Part shown: in pieces, positions 12,520 to 25,838 of the stretch | Numbering within the stretch: position 1 is the stretch's first letter | Layout of the letters: every line of letters begins with the position of its first letter | NCBI RefSeq assembly: GCF_001577835.2 | Contig: NC_029516.1 | Span: 119,950,077-120,014,076, forward strand | Reading direction: 5' to 3' | DNA: 64,000 nucleotides | Source of the DNA: Coturnix japonica | Lineage: Eukaryota; Chordata; Aves; Galliformes; Phasianidae | Made by a program: the position numbers and the translations under genes | The notes under the pieces: generated by a model | What the model was told of the DNA's origin: nothing | Databases searched by the model: none | What the model saw: only the letters and a program-made list of their open reading frames with translations

Positions 12520-15500
12520 TCAGTTAAGCAAGAAATCTGGCTCCCGATACCCAAAGAGTTTAAAATCGCCTTCAAACCGAGCATACAGGCGCCTTATGTC
12601 TCTCTTGCTGATTCCTGAAAAATACCTCTCTACTTTTGTTTTGTTGTACACTGTGATGCCAGGTGGGATCGTGGGGTACGATACCAGACGGTCTATGCCG
12701 GCTGCTTTCAAAATGTAGGGAGCATCGTCCTCCAGGGTTTCATGGTGTCCAATCACACTGTACGTGATTTCGCAGGGGGCACAGAGCTCCACATAGGTTA
12801 CCCAGTGAATGATGTGATCACCAAACTGGACATCCAGCCATCGGTGGTTGGGGTCACCCAGATAGCGCACAAAATCCTCAAACTGCAGCCCTTTGGTCTC
12901 CATGCGATTTCTCCTGTACTTACGAATGATGCTGGGAGCAATTTCGTGTCGGTACCAAGGCTCAAAGCGAGGATTGTGCACAAACTTGTCTTTAAATGCA
13001 GAAATAAGTCTTTCAAATGGATCTCTAACGATAAAAAACTTGAAGTATAAATTCAGTCTAAACAGAAGAAGGAGAAAAAAAAGATTGAATAATTATGAAA
13101 ATATAAGCAGCGCTTAGCAAAGGCTTACAAACTGTATGGAAACTCTGACCACAGAGAGCAAGATAAATCTTACGCTATTTGCACAGTCCATCAGTACTAT
13201 CATCAATTGTACTTGAAATACCATGTTTGTATTCTTCACTGTAAGTTTTTCTATACAGGACAAAGTGTAAGTAGAGTTTCCTCACCTTTCAAATTCTATT
13301 ACAGATGGAGAAGCTTAGTTTATCAGAATCCTAATAAACAGGAGACCATATCATAGAATCATAGAAGCACAAGGTTGGAAAGGACCTATAAGATCATCTA
13401 GTCCAACCGTCCTCCCTTTACCATACCTACAGAAAACAGCTAAACCATATCTCCTAGCTCCCTATCCTTTGTGATGCTGAAAGCTCTGAATTCAAGATGC
13501 TTTTAACATTATGAGGGTAAGCTCAAAATAAAAGAGAAATACACAGTCACACAAGAAAAGTGGCTCAATGCAGCTGAATGCAACAGAAGGTTGCAGTTTT
13601 CAGTGCCAGGTAGTTAGACAAATCATTGCTTTGGCATGAAGTGTTCCAGCTGAATGTTAGCTCTCCTCTCTGCTCACCCCGTTCCTGACTCCAGGCCCCT
13701 GCTACGTCCCCAGGAAGCCATCCATCTCTTACCGCTTTTTAATTTCAGAGTCACTGAAGGAGGACAGGCGTGGAAGGCCATTCTTCTCATGGTCATGTAC
13801 AATGCTTTCGGGGATCTCATCTATGGAAGAATATGCTCCTAGGAAAAAATTGAAAAGAGAGCAAGAGGATTTTTTCAAGAGGGATTTAAAAAAAAGCAAA
13901 ACCAAGCATCCCTTCCGCTCACAGCTTTTTGGTTTATCTCCCTGTTTCCCTTATTTTCAGTGTTTATGGTTACTATGTTTCATGCTGTTAAATGACAAAA
14001 GATCCTGACTGAAAAGATGAAAACTGTCAGAATTCTCATAGAATCACAGAATGGCCTAAGTTGAAAAGGACCACAATGATCATCCAGTTTCAACCCCCCT
14101 GCTATGTGCAGGGTCACCAACCAGCAGATTAGGTTGCTCAGAGCCACATCCAGCCTGGCCCTGAATGCCTCCAGGGATGGGGCATCCACAGCCTCCTTGG
14201 GCAACCCGTTCCAGTGTGTCACTACCCTCCATGTGAAAAACTTCTTCCTAATATCTCACCTAAACCTCCCCTGTCTTAGTTTAAAACCATTCCCCCTTGT
14301 CCTATCTCTATACATCCTTGTAAACCCCCCTCCCGTTTATACACTCCGACTACTGGAAGGCCACAAGGAAGTCTCCCTGGCGCCTTCTCTTCCCCAAGCT
14401 AAACAAGCCCAGATCTCAAGGCTATCTGACACCAAAATCCAAGACCATGGGACATGGTCATCAGCTATTATGCTTAAGCCTGTAACTTCCCTCTTCAGTG
14501 TCCTCATTGTCTTTTCCTCTGCCCACACATACAAACGGGGGAAAGACTTTGAGAATTAACTCCAGAGAAGGAATCAGCATTTTTCCTGAGTTTCCACCAC
14601 CAGCAAAAAATAAACGCTCTGGGCTGCTTTTGTAACTGTGTCAATGCAAAAGCACTGTGCTGTTAGGATCCATAAAATTCCTTTAATGGCTACAATTATC
14701 TCAAACAAAAATTCCAGTCATACAATATTGCACGGATTGAAAAGCACTAAAATTAACAATAAAAAAAAGCCTCCAGATACTCTTTTTTTTCAGCCCCAAG
14801 GATGTAAACTGACAAGTAAACCTGTCACTAAATACTCATGCATTCTTTTTAAGAATCCAGTCCTGGAAGCTGTTGTGACCTTGAGAAACATCTCATGTGG
14901 CCTCTTGGGCCTCAGGATTAAGCCTTCATGCAGAGCATCATTTCAGAAAGGCAACATGTAGTAAGAACAGGCTGATGCAAAGCAAGCTGTTTAGGTGAAA
15001 GCCTCTGCAGCATTCTCTGTTCCAATATTCTTACCACAGAAGTAATGCGCATAATTAAAGTTCCAATAAAAACCTTAGGAGCAGTCATTATTGTGGTGAA
15101 TAATGCACACAGCTCAGATTTATCATTTTGTGTGCGGGGGGAAATGCTTTATTAATTTGAGTTTTCTAACTATATTATTTGGTGCTCTACAGGAATTCCA
15201 TGTGCACAGTTAGATGTCAGATTAGATACCTCAGAAACTGAATGCTTTTTATTCATCCAGAGCTGAGGTGCAATACAAGCAGTATCAGAATTAGTTTCCC
15301 CATGGTGCCACAGCTGTGTTTCCCCATCCTGAACCTCCACACACCACTTTTAGATGCAGTGTATTTCCCTCTAAGTATCAGTTCCATTTTTGGAAAATAC
15401 CCAAAGAGAGGAAAGTTAGACCAATGAAAGAGATGGTCTTCATCAGCACACACTTGCACATTGGCAGACCAAGGCAAAAGCGACCAGTATTTATACAGAC

Positions 15501-18500
15501 ACAATTCTCTATCATTATCCAACATGCCTGAACTTGCAATCTGAAAGTGAAAAGTTCCCTGCTAGTAAGACATCAGTTATCCTCTACTGAACACAGACAA
15601 AAAACTCTGCCTGTCCTGAGCAATTCTTTGCATGTTGTCTGTTCAAATCAGGCAAGGGAAGGTAGTTCTAATGCATTCATGTAGTTTCATACTTAGTATT
15701 TTTTGTCAAGTGCTGTTTAAATAGACATTTAGGAAACAAGTGCATATCTTTACTGGATTTTAAGCTCTGATCCATAGATCAAAACTGAAACAAATATTCA
15801 AGTCTTTGGAGATATGCTCCTTTGTACAAAAGTTTTGCTGAGGGACTCAGTTCCTTTGTCAACTTGTGACTCTTTCCTTCTTGGTATGTGAACTACCTCA
15901 TGCAAGGTCAAGAAAACATAAACAGAAGTGTGGAGCTGGATGTTCTCAGAGTTCTCATCACAAGAAGGATTGGTTCATAGTGTTCAGGTATCACCCATAC
16001 TTTGATGAGCTGTGTCACTTGCAAAACCACTGAAGGACTCCAACTGTCCTGACTATATATTGGAAATTCACAGCCCTGGTACACAGACAAGCAAGATGAT
16101 GCTTTACGTCAAATAAAGGTGTGTTATATTAAATATGATCAAGTTAAGTATGGGTGCACGCAGTAATGCAGTGGGAAACCCTGAGGAAATCATTTACTTG
16201 TATTGGCGTGCCATGCTACTAGATGTGCATGCTAGGGTACACGTAGACAGAGCTTGCCTCGTAGATTGCTACTCAAATGCCAGTACTTTTACTCCTACTT
16301 TTAGTCTTTTATAACATACCTTTGTTGATGAAACTCTACCTTTAAATGCCTCAGAATCTTCCTAACTCTTGGCTTGGTGGTTACACATGCATATGATTTC
16401 ACCACTACAGATCTGCTCCTGAATTCTAATAAGCTTTCCTCATGCCCTAAAAAGTGAAGTTATAAGTTGGTGGATTCAAGATTTTGTACAATCATTTCTT
16501 AGAGAATTCTGGTACCTTGTAATTTATTTGTTTCAAACCCTTTAAATCAGTGCCACCCCTTCAAAGATAACAAACCTACCTACCACATGCAGATCTGTAC
16601 TATTATGACTCAAAGAATTTTTGAGCCAAACAATAACAGTACTTATTTTCACAAAAAGAACAGGTTTATTTTCTTTAAAAATAGATCTTCTGAGAGGATT
16701 AGAAGCAACTGCGACGAATGAGCAGCTGAAATTAAGTATCAGCGCACTGAAAGGCAGAAAGAATCCATTTTAGTCTTGTCCCATTTGAACTGATTCCACT
16801 CTTTCCTCCCCCTCAAAGAAACCCACACACCCACAACTGAGTAGATACCATTTAAAACGATCAGGACTTTTTTCCACTGAGTGTTGCCCACTTTCGGTGT
16901 CTGACAAAACAGGATCTTGTGCTTGTCACACACAAATATTCGGTCCAAGACGAACTTGGAAACTGCAGTGTGAGAGAGATTTCTCAATGCAGTGTCTCTG
17001 CAGACATTCCGGAGAAGCTCAAGTCTTTCCATATGAACCAGGGGATGGTGTAGCAGATTTCCAGTAAAAGCTTTTCCAGTTGGCTTTATAAAATGAAGGG
17101 GAGAAAGAAAGAAGTACAAATGTTTAGTTTTCAGATCAAATTCTGAACTGTAAGAGCCCCCAGTTATTCACAACATGCAACTTGAATGGCCTGACAGATT
17201 GCTTATCTATTGAAACAATTCCTTTTGCATGCAACCAGAATCAATATTATTGTTCTGCAGTTCATACTGTCACAAAGTCAAGAGGGGATAGTTTTAGATC
17301 AAGAAACCTTATTATCCTCATCCATTCAAGTAAAGGAAGATATTAAGACTTGCTACATGGAACTACCAGACTTCCACTGAACAAAGCCTTTCTCCCAAGT
17401 ACAGTGAAGGTAACTTAAACTTCCTTTAACAACAAAAAGAAGTGCCATACTTACATAGATACCCACATTCCACGCTGCTTTACAGAAATACTCTAAATAT
17501 TAGGTGACTGATTTACCCCATGGCAAAAAATTTGCTCTAGCCCTCCATGCAAACAGCCTGAAGTTCATATTTGCATATGGAATTAGCAACGAATTTGCTA
17601 AGAACCACATCTGTTCTGTTTTATTTCTGAAAGTACATGACTGCATTTGGATCGACTTGTATTGAATACTATTGTGGTTGTGTCTCACTTTGGACAAATT
17701 CTGCTACATAAAGCACAAAGAGCACATATGATGAAGGGAAAAAAATGGTATCTGATAAAAAGAATCAGAAAGACCAGACAAAGAACTAAGAGGAATGAAA
17801 ATAGACAAGACTCAGGCTTGCCCTCAAGAACTGTGAACCTGATGATTATAACAAGACACCTAAGACGCTATAATAAGTAACCCAAGATGAAGCCATTATA
17901 TAAGAAGGGCCAGCAAAAACTGATTGACCTGACTTGATAAAAGTGGTAGTACAACTATTTTCTCCTAGAGGTGGAAATGCATTAATTTGGATAGATACAA
18001 AGATACCGTAACAAAGTAGCTTTGAGAAGCTGAAAGGAGTTCTCTTGGCTCTATGAAAATAAACGTCTGAATAACGATTCCTGTCCAGCAGTTCCTTTAA
18101 CCACAGGAAACCCTTACATAATTTCTCTTTTAATACGTGTAAACTCTTATCTCAATGGTATGCACCTGGAATTCTTTAGTCCAATGCTTTTCCTCTGGCA
18201 CACGTGCCTCCTCCACTTTTGTCACAGCTGTCAGTATTAATGGCTCTTGTTTGGCACCATAGCCTGAAGAAGGAAAAAAAAGACAAGAACGTTATGGAGG
18301 TTGGGAGGAAAGCAACAGTTTCTGCTTTATAGCTAATACAGTGGAAAAGCATTCTCTACAATAAGCAGACAAAACCTGAGGATTCATTTCCAGATGGGAA
18401 AGTACCAGAAAAGACATGAGAGGCTATGAATATTTTAAAGAACATACTCTCTGGGAATTTTGGATGCAATTTTAATTTAGTTTTCTCAAAGAAACACAAC

Positions 18501-21075
18501 CATAATCTTTTTTGAGGGGGCTTTTAAAAACAAACTGCATACAAAAAAAACCCCAGAGAAATTAAAAATCCAAATATCAAGAGAAATAATAACATTTGCA
18601 CGGGTCTTAAGATCTGATACTTGCATTTTCTTTAGTAGAAGAACAACTGGATGCATATGACAGAACAATACTTTTATTTTTCAATAAACTTCCTCCAGCA
18701 AATCTAAATGAAAACTGTAATCTAGTAGGCTTCTGCCCTTCCCACGTCATAGAATCATAGAATTAGCCAGGTTGAAAAAGACCTTGAAGATCATCAAGTC
18801 CAATCGCAGCCTAACGTCCATATTGGTAGGTAGGTTTCACCTACTGAAAGCTCTTAGACATTATCCAAAGAATATAAAGAAAGCACTATTAAGAAGCACC
18901 TTTATTTCCTTGGCGCTCTAAGCAACAGATCTAATCAGCACTAAAGAATACAAGATCCCTTTATCATTTATTACTGGAATGAAGGCTCTTCCTTAGAGAC
19001 TTCCACAAGGAGGAAAACAAATTCAGTTAATACATTCATTCTTTTTAATTATTTTAGAGCAGCTAATAGTTCCAGATGAAATTAAAAGCATGTGAGGGAA
19101 AAACCTCCTGCATCTTCTGCAATTTGCAAGCTACAGGGAAAGTGAAAAATAACACAAGCCTGTAGCCTTACACGATGCAGAAAGAAAATAATAATAATAA
19201 TTTGAAGTTTTCCCTCACCACAATGGGAAAAGAACTGGATCTCTCCCTCAAGATTTCTTTCTATCCAAACTGAACTATTTTCCCCTTCATGTAGTTCATT
19301 CTTTTATGAATAGTTTTTCTTCATCTGCATCCACAATTGTTTACAGTTTTATGCTCAAGAAGACATCTACAATTTATGCCCCCTTTATAAGGGAGTACTC
19401 CACCGTGCCTATGCTGGATTTTAACAAAAGGAACAAATGGAAAAGCAGCTTAAAACTGAAAGGAATGCCACATCCCTAAGTGCCACATCTACATGTCTCC
19501 TGCATGGCTCACAGGACAGTGACTGCACCACCTCCCTGGACAACTTATTCCAATGCATTACCAATCTTTCTGAGAATAAATTTTTCTTAATATCTAACCC
19601 GAACTTCCCCTGGCACATCTCTGTGTTTTGTTTTGTTTCTTTAATTATTATTTCTTTAATATAATAAAAGTTCTTCCAGAATTAGCCATCCTGCTTACTT
19701 AGGCTTTCTCCTGATACATTCACATTTCTTCCCTTCATCAGTCCCAATACAAACACTGCAGACTCCAATGCATACATACTCGTGGCTTTGTAAGACTGAA
19801 GCTTAAAATATTATAGAGCTCCTGCTCACTGATCTATCCTAATAGGAAAGAGGATTCAGCACAGATGAAAAAGAAAAGGGAAAAAAAATGGCAAGGCAAG
19901 ATAATGGAAAGCAAATAAACGCAGAGGGTGTGCTCCAGTTATTTGTTATTTTAAGTACATTTTAGTTCCTCTGACAACTTCTGGTGGAAATAACCACTCA
20001 CATAATACTTAAGCTCAGAAACAAGAGTTGGCATAGCATGAAATACAGGAACATTTAACTGCCTTACATAAGGCTGGTTCATTTGCAGATATACCAAGGT
20101 TCAGAAAAAGCTAAGACTGAGGTAATCTACAAAGTCAGTCTATAGGTTTTGAAAGGTACACCCAGCATATTTATCTGCTATCAAGTCAAAGATATAGAAA
20201 GCAACAGTGATCCCAGTGCTTCAGAAGTTACATACTTCTTGTGTATTTTGAGCAGATGCAGAAGTACAGATATCTTAGAACTATAGATTGTGTCATAAGC
20301 TCTCTGTAGGACTTTTCTTTTTCCTAACACCAGCTCTTCGGTGGACTTTCTTCAGAAAACTATAACATGCTGTGTGGTGTCATCCAGTGGCTTAAATTCC
20401 CCACCAGTTTAACACCATCTGGGCTACTTATGCTCAGCAAAAGCCTACAAGCTGTTTGTCAGTCAAACAGCAGAGGATAAAGCTGAATGCAAGAAGCAGG
20501 GCAGAGGTGGCTAGGCTAAGTGTGCTGTGAAAGAAAACAAGCTTTGCATGAAATCAAGCTATACACTATGCTGCCACAGTTACAGGAGGAAAGAAACTTG
20601 TGGGAGCTTTATTTTGGTCCTTTTTAAAACAGGTAGCTTCGCTCCGCTATTTTGTTCACAAATTCTCTTCTTAGGAGATGAAGATTCTCACATTGATGTA
20701 TATAAATGGACCTCACAAGACACAACTGCAAAACAGGTTTTCTTCTGCTCCTAACCACCAAGAAAAAAAAGGGGGGGATCTGATACAAAATTTGCAGACT
20801 TCTACCAAAACAAACAGGAACTGAATATCAGCACTGTTATTTCTATAGATTTATTTGTTCTGTTCTCAGACCTACTGAAAAAGAATGGTAATGTCTTGGG
20901 AAGCGTGTGGATGTGTGTTTATGTGGATGATTACACCGTCTCTTCTTTCCCAGCAAACGTTAAACTTGAACTTACCATCTGGATCTTTAAAAGTCAGTGT
21001 GATAAACTTGCTGGCAACCATGAACATGAATATCACCCAAAAGCATGCAGCTAGAAGCAGCCACTGGTGGTGCAT
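12520..21075 (-). CDS. CHST10: Carbohydrate sulfotransferase 10 (HNK-1 sulfotransferase), complete, 5 coding exons
   Basis: Golgi type II membrane enzyme that moves sulfate from PAPS to the 3 position of terminal glucuronic acid, making the HNK-1 carbohydrate of neural glycoproteins and glycolipids. Coding exons on the minus strand are 21075-20976, 18263-18166, 17083-16849, 13838-13733 and 13057-12520; all have AG/GT borders and the phases join without a break, giving 358 residues (human protein 356). A short cytoplasmic start MHHQW is followed by a membrane anchor at about residues 6-23. The 5'-phosphosulfate-binding motif KVGNTQW is at 130-136, and the 3'-phosphate motif IVRDPFERLIS at 189-199 holds Arg191 and Ser199; these correspond to the human residues K128, R189 and S197 known to be essential. 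The C terminus ends PDFLLN. ATG 21075-21073 has A at -3. An in-frame ATG four codons upstream (21087-21085) sits in a weaker context. The family match is recalled from the human protein and is very clear. Confidence 0.97.
13351..13475 (-). mobile_element. CR1 LINE tail
   Basis: CATAGAATCATAGAAG then GGTTGGAAAGGACC and GATCATCTAGTCCAACCGTC: the last 120 or so bases of a CR1, in CHST10 intron 4 and in the same orientation as the gene. Confidence 0.85.
14036..14430 (-). mobile_element. CR1 LINE fragment, longer 3' end
   Basis: Starts with the inverted tail and continues through CCAGGGATGGGGCATCCACA, AAAACTTCTTCCTAATATCT and CCATTCCCCCTTGTCCTATC. It lies about 200 bases from CHST10 exon 4. Open frames over it on both strands are repeat-derived. 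Confidence 0.9.
18747..18850 (-). mobile_element. CR1 LINE tail
   Basis: CATAGAATCATAGAATTAGC followed by AAGACCTTGAAGATCATCAA. A short tail fragment in CHST10 intron 2. Confidence 0.8.
19465..19618 (-). mobile_element. CR1 LINE fragment without tail
   Basis: Contains GACAGTGACTGCACCACCTC, CAACTTATTCCAATGCATTA and TTCTTAATATCTAACC, matching the internal part of a CR1 3' region. Diverged. Confidence 0.75.
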
Positions 21076-21192
21076 GTTGTCAGACATGAGCCATATAAAG
21101 TTGTTGCTTCCTGTTAGAAAGAGGAAAGAAGGCACATGAGTACTTTTTGTTCCAGTTTAATGCTCTCCATAACCAGACTCTAGCTGTGTATA

Positions 21193-21425
21193 TCACAGAA
21201 TAACCAAGCTTGGAAATTACCTCCAAGCCCAGCCCAACTGTCCACCTACCACCAATATTTCCTCACTAAACCATGTCCCTCAGCACAACATCTAAATGTT
21301 TCCTTAACACTTCCAGGGACAGTGATTCCACACCTTCCTGGGCAGCCCATTCAGTTCCAAACCCCTGCTGTGTGCAGGGCTGCCACCCATTGGATTAGGC
21401 TGCCCAGGGCCAAACCATCAAACCT
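21193..21425 (-). mobile_element. Two adjoining CR1 LINE fragments
   Basis: The first runs from TCACAGAATAACC to CTTCCTGGGCAGCCCATTC. The second, from about 21351, restarts in an earlier CR1 position (CCCCTGCTGTGTGCAGGGCTG to TTAGGCTGCCCAGGGCC). The junction suggests one insertion beside or inside another. Lies in CHST10 intron 1 about 85 bases upstream of the coding-start exon. Confidence 0.75.
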
Positions 21426-21428
21426 CAC

Positions 21429-21454
21429 ATTTTTTATTTTATTTTATTTTATTT
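21429..21454. repeat. (ATTTT)n microsatellite
   Basis: About five units, directly following the CR1 pieces at 21193-21425 in CHST10 intron 1. Confidence 0.85.
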
Positions 21455-22528
21455 GAGGCTAGTTCTTCTCCCTCATTTAAATTTATGAGGCAACTGATCA
21501 CAGGACAAGAAGGTAAAATGAGGAAAGCTCCCCACCCCAGGGTGGCCAGTCAGCAGATCGGAGTTAACAGTATTCATAGCTATCCTGTGTCAACTCAGGA
21601 CACACAACACACTCCTCTCCTGCCCAACCTACAAGAGCCACAGGCCAGATGCTACTGAGCCAGAACGCTAAGCTTAACCCAAAGCTGTATTTAAAGGCAA
21701 TAATGTTGCTTTTCTTTTTGTCACTTTTGTTGCCAGTAAAGTATCAACTGGAAAGTTTTGATTTCCATGATACTAAGTATTACTCGCACAGCCAACAGGA
21801 GAGGTTTGCTCCCAGCCATAAATGAACTCTTCCTTTTGAGAATATCAATAACGCAACTTCGTAACACTCCACCAAATAGGATTTAAATCAAATACTTTAT
21901 ACAGTGAGATTCTCACAACAGTCTTGAGAGATTTGTAGACACACAAAAAAACAAAACAAAACCACCTGCATGGTGTGTGATCACATTTCTGCAGAGCCAC
22001 TTGAATGAACTGTCAGAGAGTAGGGGCCCCCATTCCCAGCTAAGATGATAAAATCACAGTAGTTAATGCTTCTGAGCAAAATCTGTATTATTTCTTTGGC
22101 TGTATACCAATATCTTGCCTTTTCATACCCACAAAACTTAAATAACTGAAGCTTTTGACATTCTTCCAATGCATCCATCTGCCACACCCTTTCTCCTGGT
22201 ACAGGTGCTGACTGCTTTTCCAACTAGCTTTTGCCTTCCAGCAATACAAATGCTCCCAAGAAGAGCTCTTGCTGGAGCTGACAGATGTGAAACATCTCCA
22301 GGGTACACCAAACACCTGTGCAGGCAAGACAAGCAGCTGAAAACAGATGGGGGAATCTCACCATACCATTACACTAATGCCAATTTTCCCCAAACTATCA
22401 GCTCCCAAAGATCCTCATTTTGAAGCATACTACAATATCAGTTGTCTTTGGTTCAAGAAACCAGAACTCACCACACATTTGCTTTTAGATATGCTGCTTT
22501 TTCAAAGACATGAAAAATGGTCTGAAAC

Positions 22529-22766
22529 AGAATCATAGAATCGAATCATAGAATTACCCAGGTTGGAAAAGACCTTGAAGATCATCAAGTCCAACCACAG
22601 CCTAACCATAGTACCCTAACTCTAACAACCCTCTGCTAAATCATATCCCTGAGCACCACATCCAAACGGCTCCTAAACACATCCAGGGATGGAGATTCAA
22701 CCACCTCCCTGGGGAGCCTATTCCAGTACTTGACTACCCTTCTGTAAAGAAGTGTTTCCTAAACAG
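22529..22766 (-). mobile_element. CR1 LINE fragment, 3' end
   Basis: Tail GAATCATAGAATCGAATCAT, then CAGGTTGGAAAAGACCTTGA, CCACATCCAAACGGCTCC and CCACCTCCCTGGGGAGCC. Well preserved. The copy at 43768-43948 looks like the same subfamily in the other orientation. Confidence 0.9.
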
Positions 22767-23324
22767 GCAGGAAGGGAGACAGACCTTCCCATCTATCCCT
22801 GCTCTACACAAAGCCAACAGAAACAGAGCTCTGACAGTCAGAGTACCCTGCTAGGCCAACTATTTTCATAACAATGATGGATGCATGTCTTTCAGTAAGG
22901 AATATCTCTGTTGCTTTCAGTAATTTATGTACTGTAGTTCCATGAAGTTGTGTTGAATGCCGTGGGGAGAGTAGCTCCAGTGCACTCCGACTTGGAAAAT
23001 GACAGCAGTCAGCACCTGCAGCCAGATCCTCTGCTCTACGGGTAGGCCAGAAATGGGACAGGATCATAGTCACATCCATAACAATCACCACTATTATCCC
23101 ACAACACTCTGAAGCTGAAAATAAAATACAAAGCCATTTATGCACAAAGCAAATCTAAAACCATATTCTCTGATGGAACTGTGTTGTCAGAGGATATATC
23201 AAAATGTAATTACAATGGCTGGCACGATTACTCACTTCCAGCACCTAAACAAAACTGTATCTACCTCAAGAAGCAGAACTATTTGAGGTGACGCACTGAA
23301 GTAAATCATCATTCTCACTTTAAT

Positions 23325-23480
23325 GAGTCCAACCATCAACCCATCACCATCATGTCCACTAAGCCATGTCCCTCAGTATCACATCTATTTAAATATTTAT
23401 CCTGAATGGGAATTTTTGTCTTTTCCTCTTGTTATGCTACTTAAGCCATTCCCCCCTGCTCTCCAGAAGGTGGCCTTCCA
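23325..23480 (-). mobile_element. Diverged CR1 LINE remnant
   Basis: GAGTCCAACCATCAACCCAT, CATGTCCCTCAGTATCACAT and AAGCCATTCCCCCCTGCTC follow CR1 order but with much change between them and no tail. Probably an old copy. Confidence 0.55.
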
Positions 23481-24235
23481 TCTACTTCAGAAGAGTTTTT
23501 AAGGTACAAATATGAATGACAATCAACAAAGCAAGCTGGGCCCCGGTAGCCATAGAGCCGGCAGATATGATCCACCAATGCTGAGAGCTGGCAGCCATCC
23601 CCAGAAACCAAAGACATGCCCTGGAAATGAATAGGGCTATGCAGAACATAATGGCAGGAGACTTGAAGGTTTAAGCAGTATTAAAGCTCAAAGCATAGGC
23701 CCTTGCTTGGCAGCTTATGGTGCCTGGGCAGGGGCTCCTTGGTGGGACAGTGGGTAGTGAATGACAGCAGCACACTAGGAGCCTCCAACCATTAACCTGC
23801 TTGCCTATCTGCACATGACTAATGGCATAACTTGAAGTGCACAGCAAAGAACAAACAGGAGCGAGATGAGATATCCAATTCATTTTCATCAAAGCCCCCC
23901 CCCTATTCACATAAAGTTAACAGATCTGGACAATTTCTCATAAATAAATAAAAAGAGCCAAAATCTTTCACAGGCTCATTTGTTAAAAATCAAGTGGCGC
24001 TGCTAAATATCATAACGCACATCACAACAGGTATTTTTGAGAGCTGATTCTATCCGAAGGCTTTTCAGCACCTTGACAGCATTAACATGTTTATCTCCTG
24101 CTCTCACAGACAGAGCTGGACAGCTCAGCGTTTGCAGAGCACGTGTAGCTCACCTGTCAACGGGAAGGCAGAGAACTAACGCAACAGCCGCATCACCCTC
24201 CTGGGCCAAAAGAGGGTTTGGTGTGAAGGAACTTT

Positions 24236-24300
24236 CACAGAATCACAGAATTATCAAGGTTGGAAAAGACCTAGGAGATCATCTAGTCCAACCATTACCT
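24236..24300 (-). mobile_element. CR1 LINE tail
   Basis: CACAGAATCACAGAATTATC to CATCTAGTCCAACCATTACC: about 65 bases of CR1 tail in CHST10 intron 1. Confidence 0.85.
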
Positions 24301-24604
24301 TTGGTAGATGGCAGCCACATTAGGAAGCATGGCAAGGCACTCAGGGAGTGCCAGCCTCCTAGACAGACACCAGGGCCACACAAGGCCCTGAACACTCTTT
24401 GTAGTGTGGCAGCAGCTATTATCCCAGCATCAGGACTTCCTCACCCTGCTAAAAGCTGAGGTGCTCATTGCTTCAAGGGTGGGATAAAAGCACGGGGAGC
24501 CTGCACCAGGAACACAGAATACTATTCTGGTGTGACAGCCACGAGCTGCATCAAGCAGAACCTATCCACATCCCAAAAACCAGACTCCAGGTGCAAGCAG
24601 GAGA

Positions 24605-24768
24605 TCACAGAATCACAGAATGACCCGGGTTGGAAGGGACCTCAAGGATCACGTAGTTCCAACCCCCCTGCCTGGTAGGGCCACCAAACGTACACCTTTA
24701 CTAGATCAGGTTGCCCAGAGCCCCGTCCAACCTGGTCTTGAACACCTCCAAGGACGGGAGATGGAGCT
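24605..24768 (-). mobile_element. CR1 LINE fragment next to the CHST10 CpG island
   Basis: ATCACAGAATCACAGAATGA, GGGTTGGAAGGGACCTCAA, then TGCCCAGAGCCCCGTCCAAC. It ends about 80 bases before the CpG-rich block begins. Confidence 0.9.
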
Positions 24769-24839
24769 TGGCTAACCAGGAGCAAACTTTCTAGTTAAGG
24801 AGGAGAAAACCGTCCCTGCCAGAGCCCTTAGCAAAGCTT

Positions 24840-25460
24840 CTCCCTCCGTGCAGGGCACCCAGCAGCTCTGTCCCGCCGCTGACAGCCCGGCCTGCCGCCG
24901 CACTCGGGGCCGGGCCTCGTCCGCCCGTTTCGCGATCACTAGAGCACAGTAACCTCCTGCGGGGCACAGCGCCTCATCCCGCAGCGGCTCCAGGCACGGC
25001 GACCCGGCTCCCCCCGCGTCTCCCGGCCTGCTCCAGCCGCCCAGCTGGCTGCCGTCCTGCGGGCCTCCAGCGGAGCAGCAGCCCGTCCCGGCTCGGAAGG
25101 CGCTAGGCGGAAATACCGCCGACTCACCGGCCCCGGCTGCCGCATCCCCCGGTTGCGGGCGGCGGCGGCGGCGCCTTTCCGCTCAGCTCCGACTACCGCT
25201 GCTGCTGCCGCCCAGCCCTGCCGCCGCCGCCGCCTCCATTTCCTCCCGCCGCGGGCAGGCCCCGGCCTCGGCCGCGCCCCCAGCCCCGCCGCGGGGAAGG
25301 AGAGGACGGTGGAGGCCGCCGTGGGGACGGCTCGCTCCGCTCCGAGCAGACGCAGCGTCCCCCCCGGCCGCCGGCCCTGGGGCGGAGGCAGGAGGGAGGG
25401 AAAGATGCTCGCCTCGCCCCGCCCTGCCCCGCCTCACCTCGCTCCGAAGGGAGCGGGATG
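24840..25460. promoter_or_regulatory. CpG island, CHST10 promoter
   Basis: About 600 bases of very GC-rich sequence dense in CpG, with GC-box-like runs and CCG/GCC repeats, in sharp contrast to the AT-rich flanks. It holds the likely first exon and start of CHST10 on the minus strand. Open frames on both strands here (for example plus 25153-25521) are low-complexity Ala/Arg/Pro translations of GC-rich DNA and are not called as genes. A divergent noncoding transcript on the plus strand is possible but not shown. Confidence 0.85.
25128..25250 (-). other. CHST10: Probable untranslated first exon of CHST10
   Basis: On the minus strand a strong donor, CCG followed by GTGAGTC, ends an exon at 25128 inside the CpG island. 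The next acceptor in the gene is at 21110 (pyrimidine-rich, ends TAACAG), giving a second exon 21110-20976 with 35 bases of leader before the ATG. The donor and its place in the island are seen. The transcription start, put near 25250, is a guess, and other leader exons in the 4 kb intron are possible. Confidence 0.6.
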
Positions 25461-25838
25461 CTTTAGCCCGCAGGCCCGGGCCTTAGAGAGCCCCCTTCAC
25501 GCAGGTACCCCTTCTCTCTAAAGCTCTAAAGCTTTAGATAGGCGTATACTGACTGATCTATTCCTCTGCAAATGTCTTGGATAGTTCCCTAATGCTGCTC
25601 TGAGATCATGCTTCCCATGTGAAACAGTGAATCTCCTGCTGTGGAAGACCCTGTAGGAACGAGTGGCAATGGGGCAAAGCCCTCCCATTTTAAGTCTTAC
25701 TGAATGCTGAAGACATATCTTGAAGCATGAAATTGCACGATAGAACACATAGAACAGGGTTTATTGCCTGGCCTAAAAGGTGTGCTCCTACTACCTGACC
25801 CAACACAAAACAGCCACGTCCTTTGTGTCTGGTCTTGA

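Noticed and set aside
14104-14559. Plus-strand 151-codon frame in CHST10 intron
   Set aside because: Lies over an inverted CR1 fragment. The same type of translation recurs over other CR1 copies (for example 3615-3833).
25153-25521. Open frames of 76-122 codons on both strands in the CHST10 CpG island
   Set aside because: Low-complexity Ala/Arg/Pro/Gly translations in GC-rich DNA, present in several overlapping frames.
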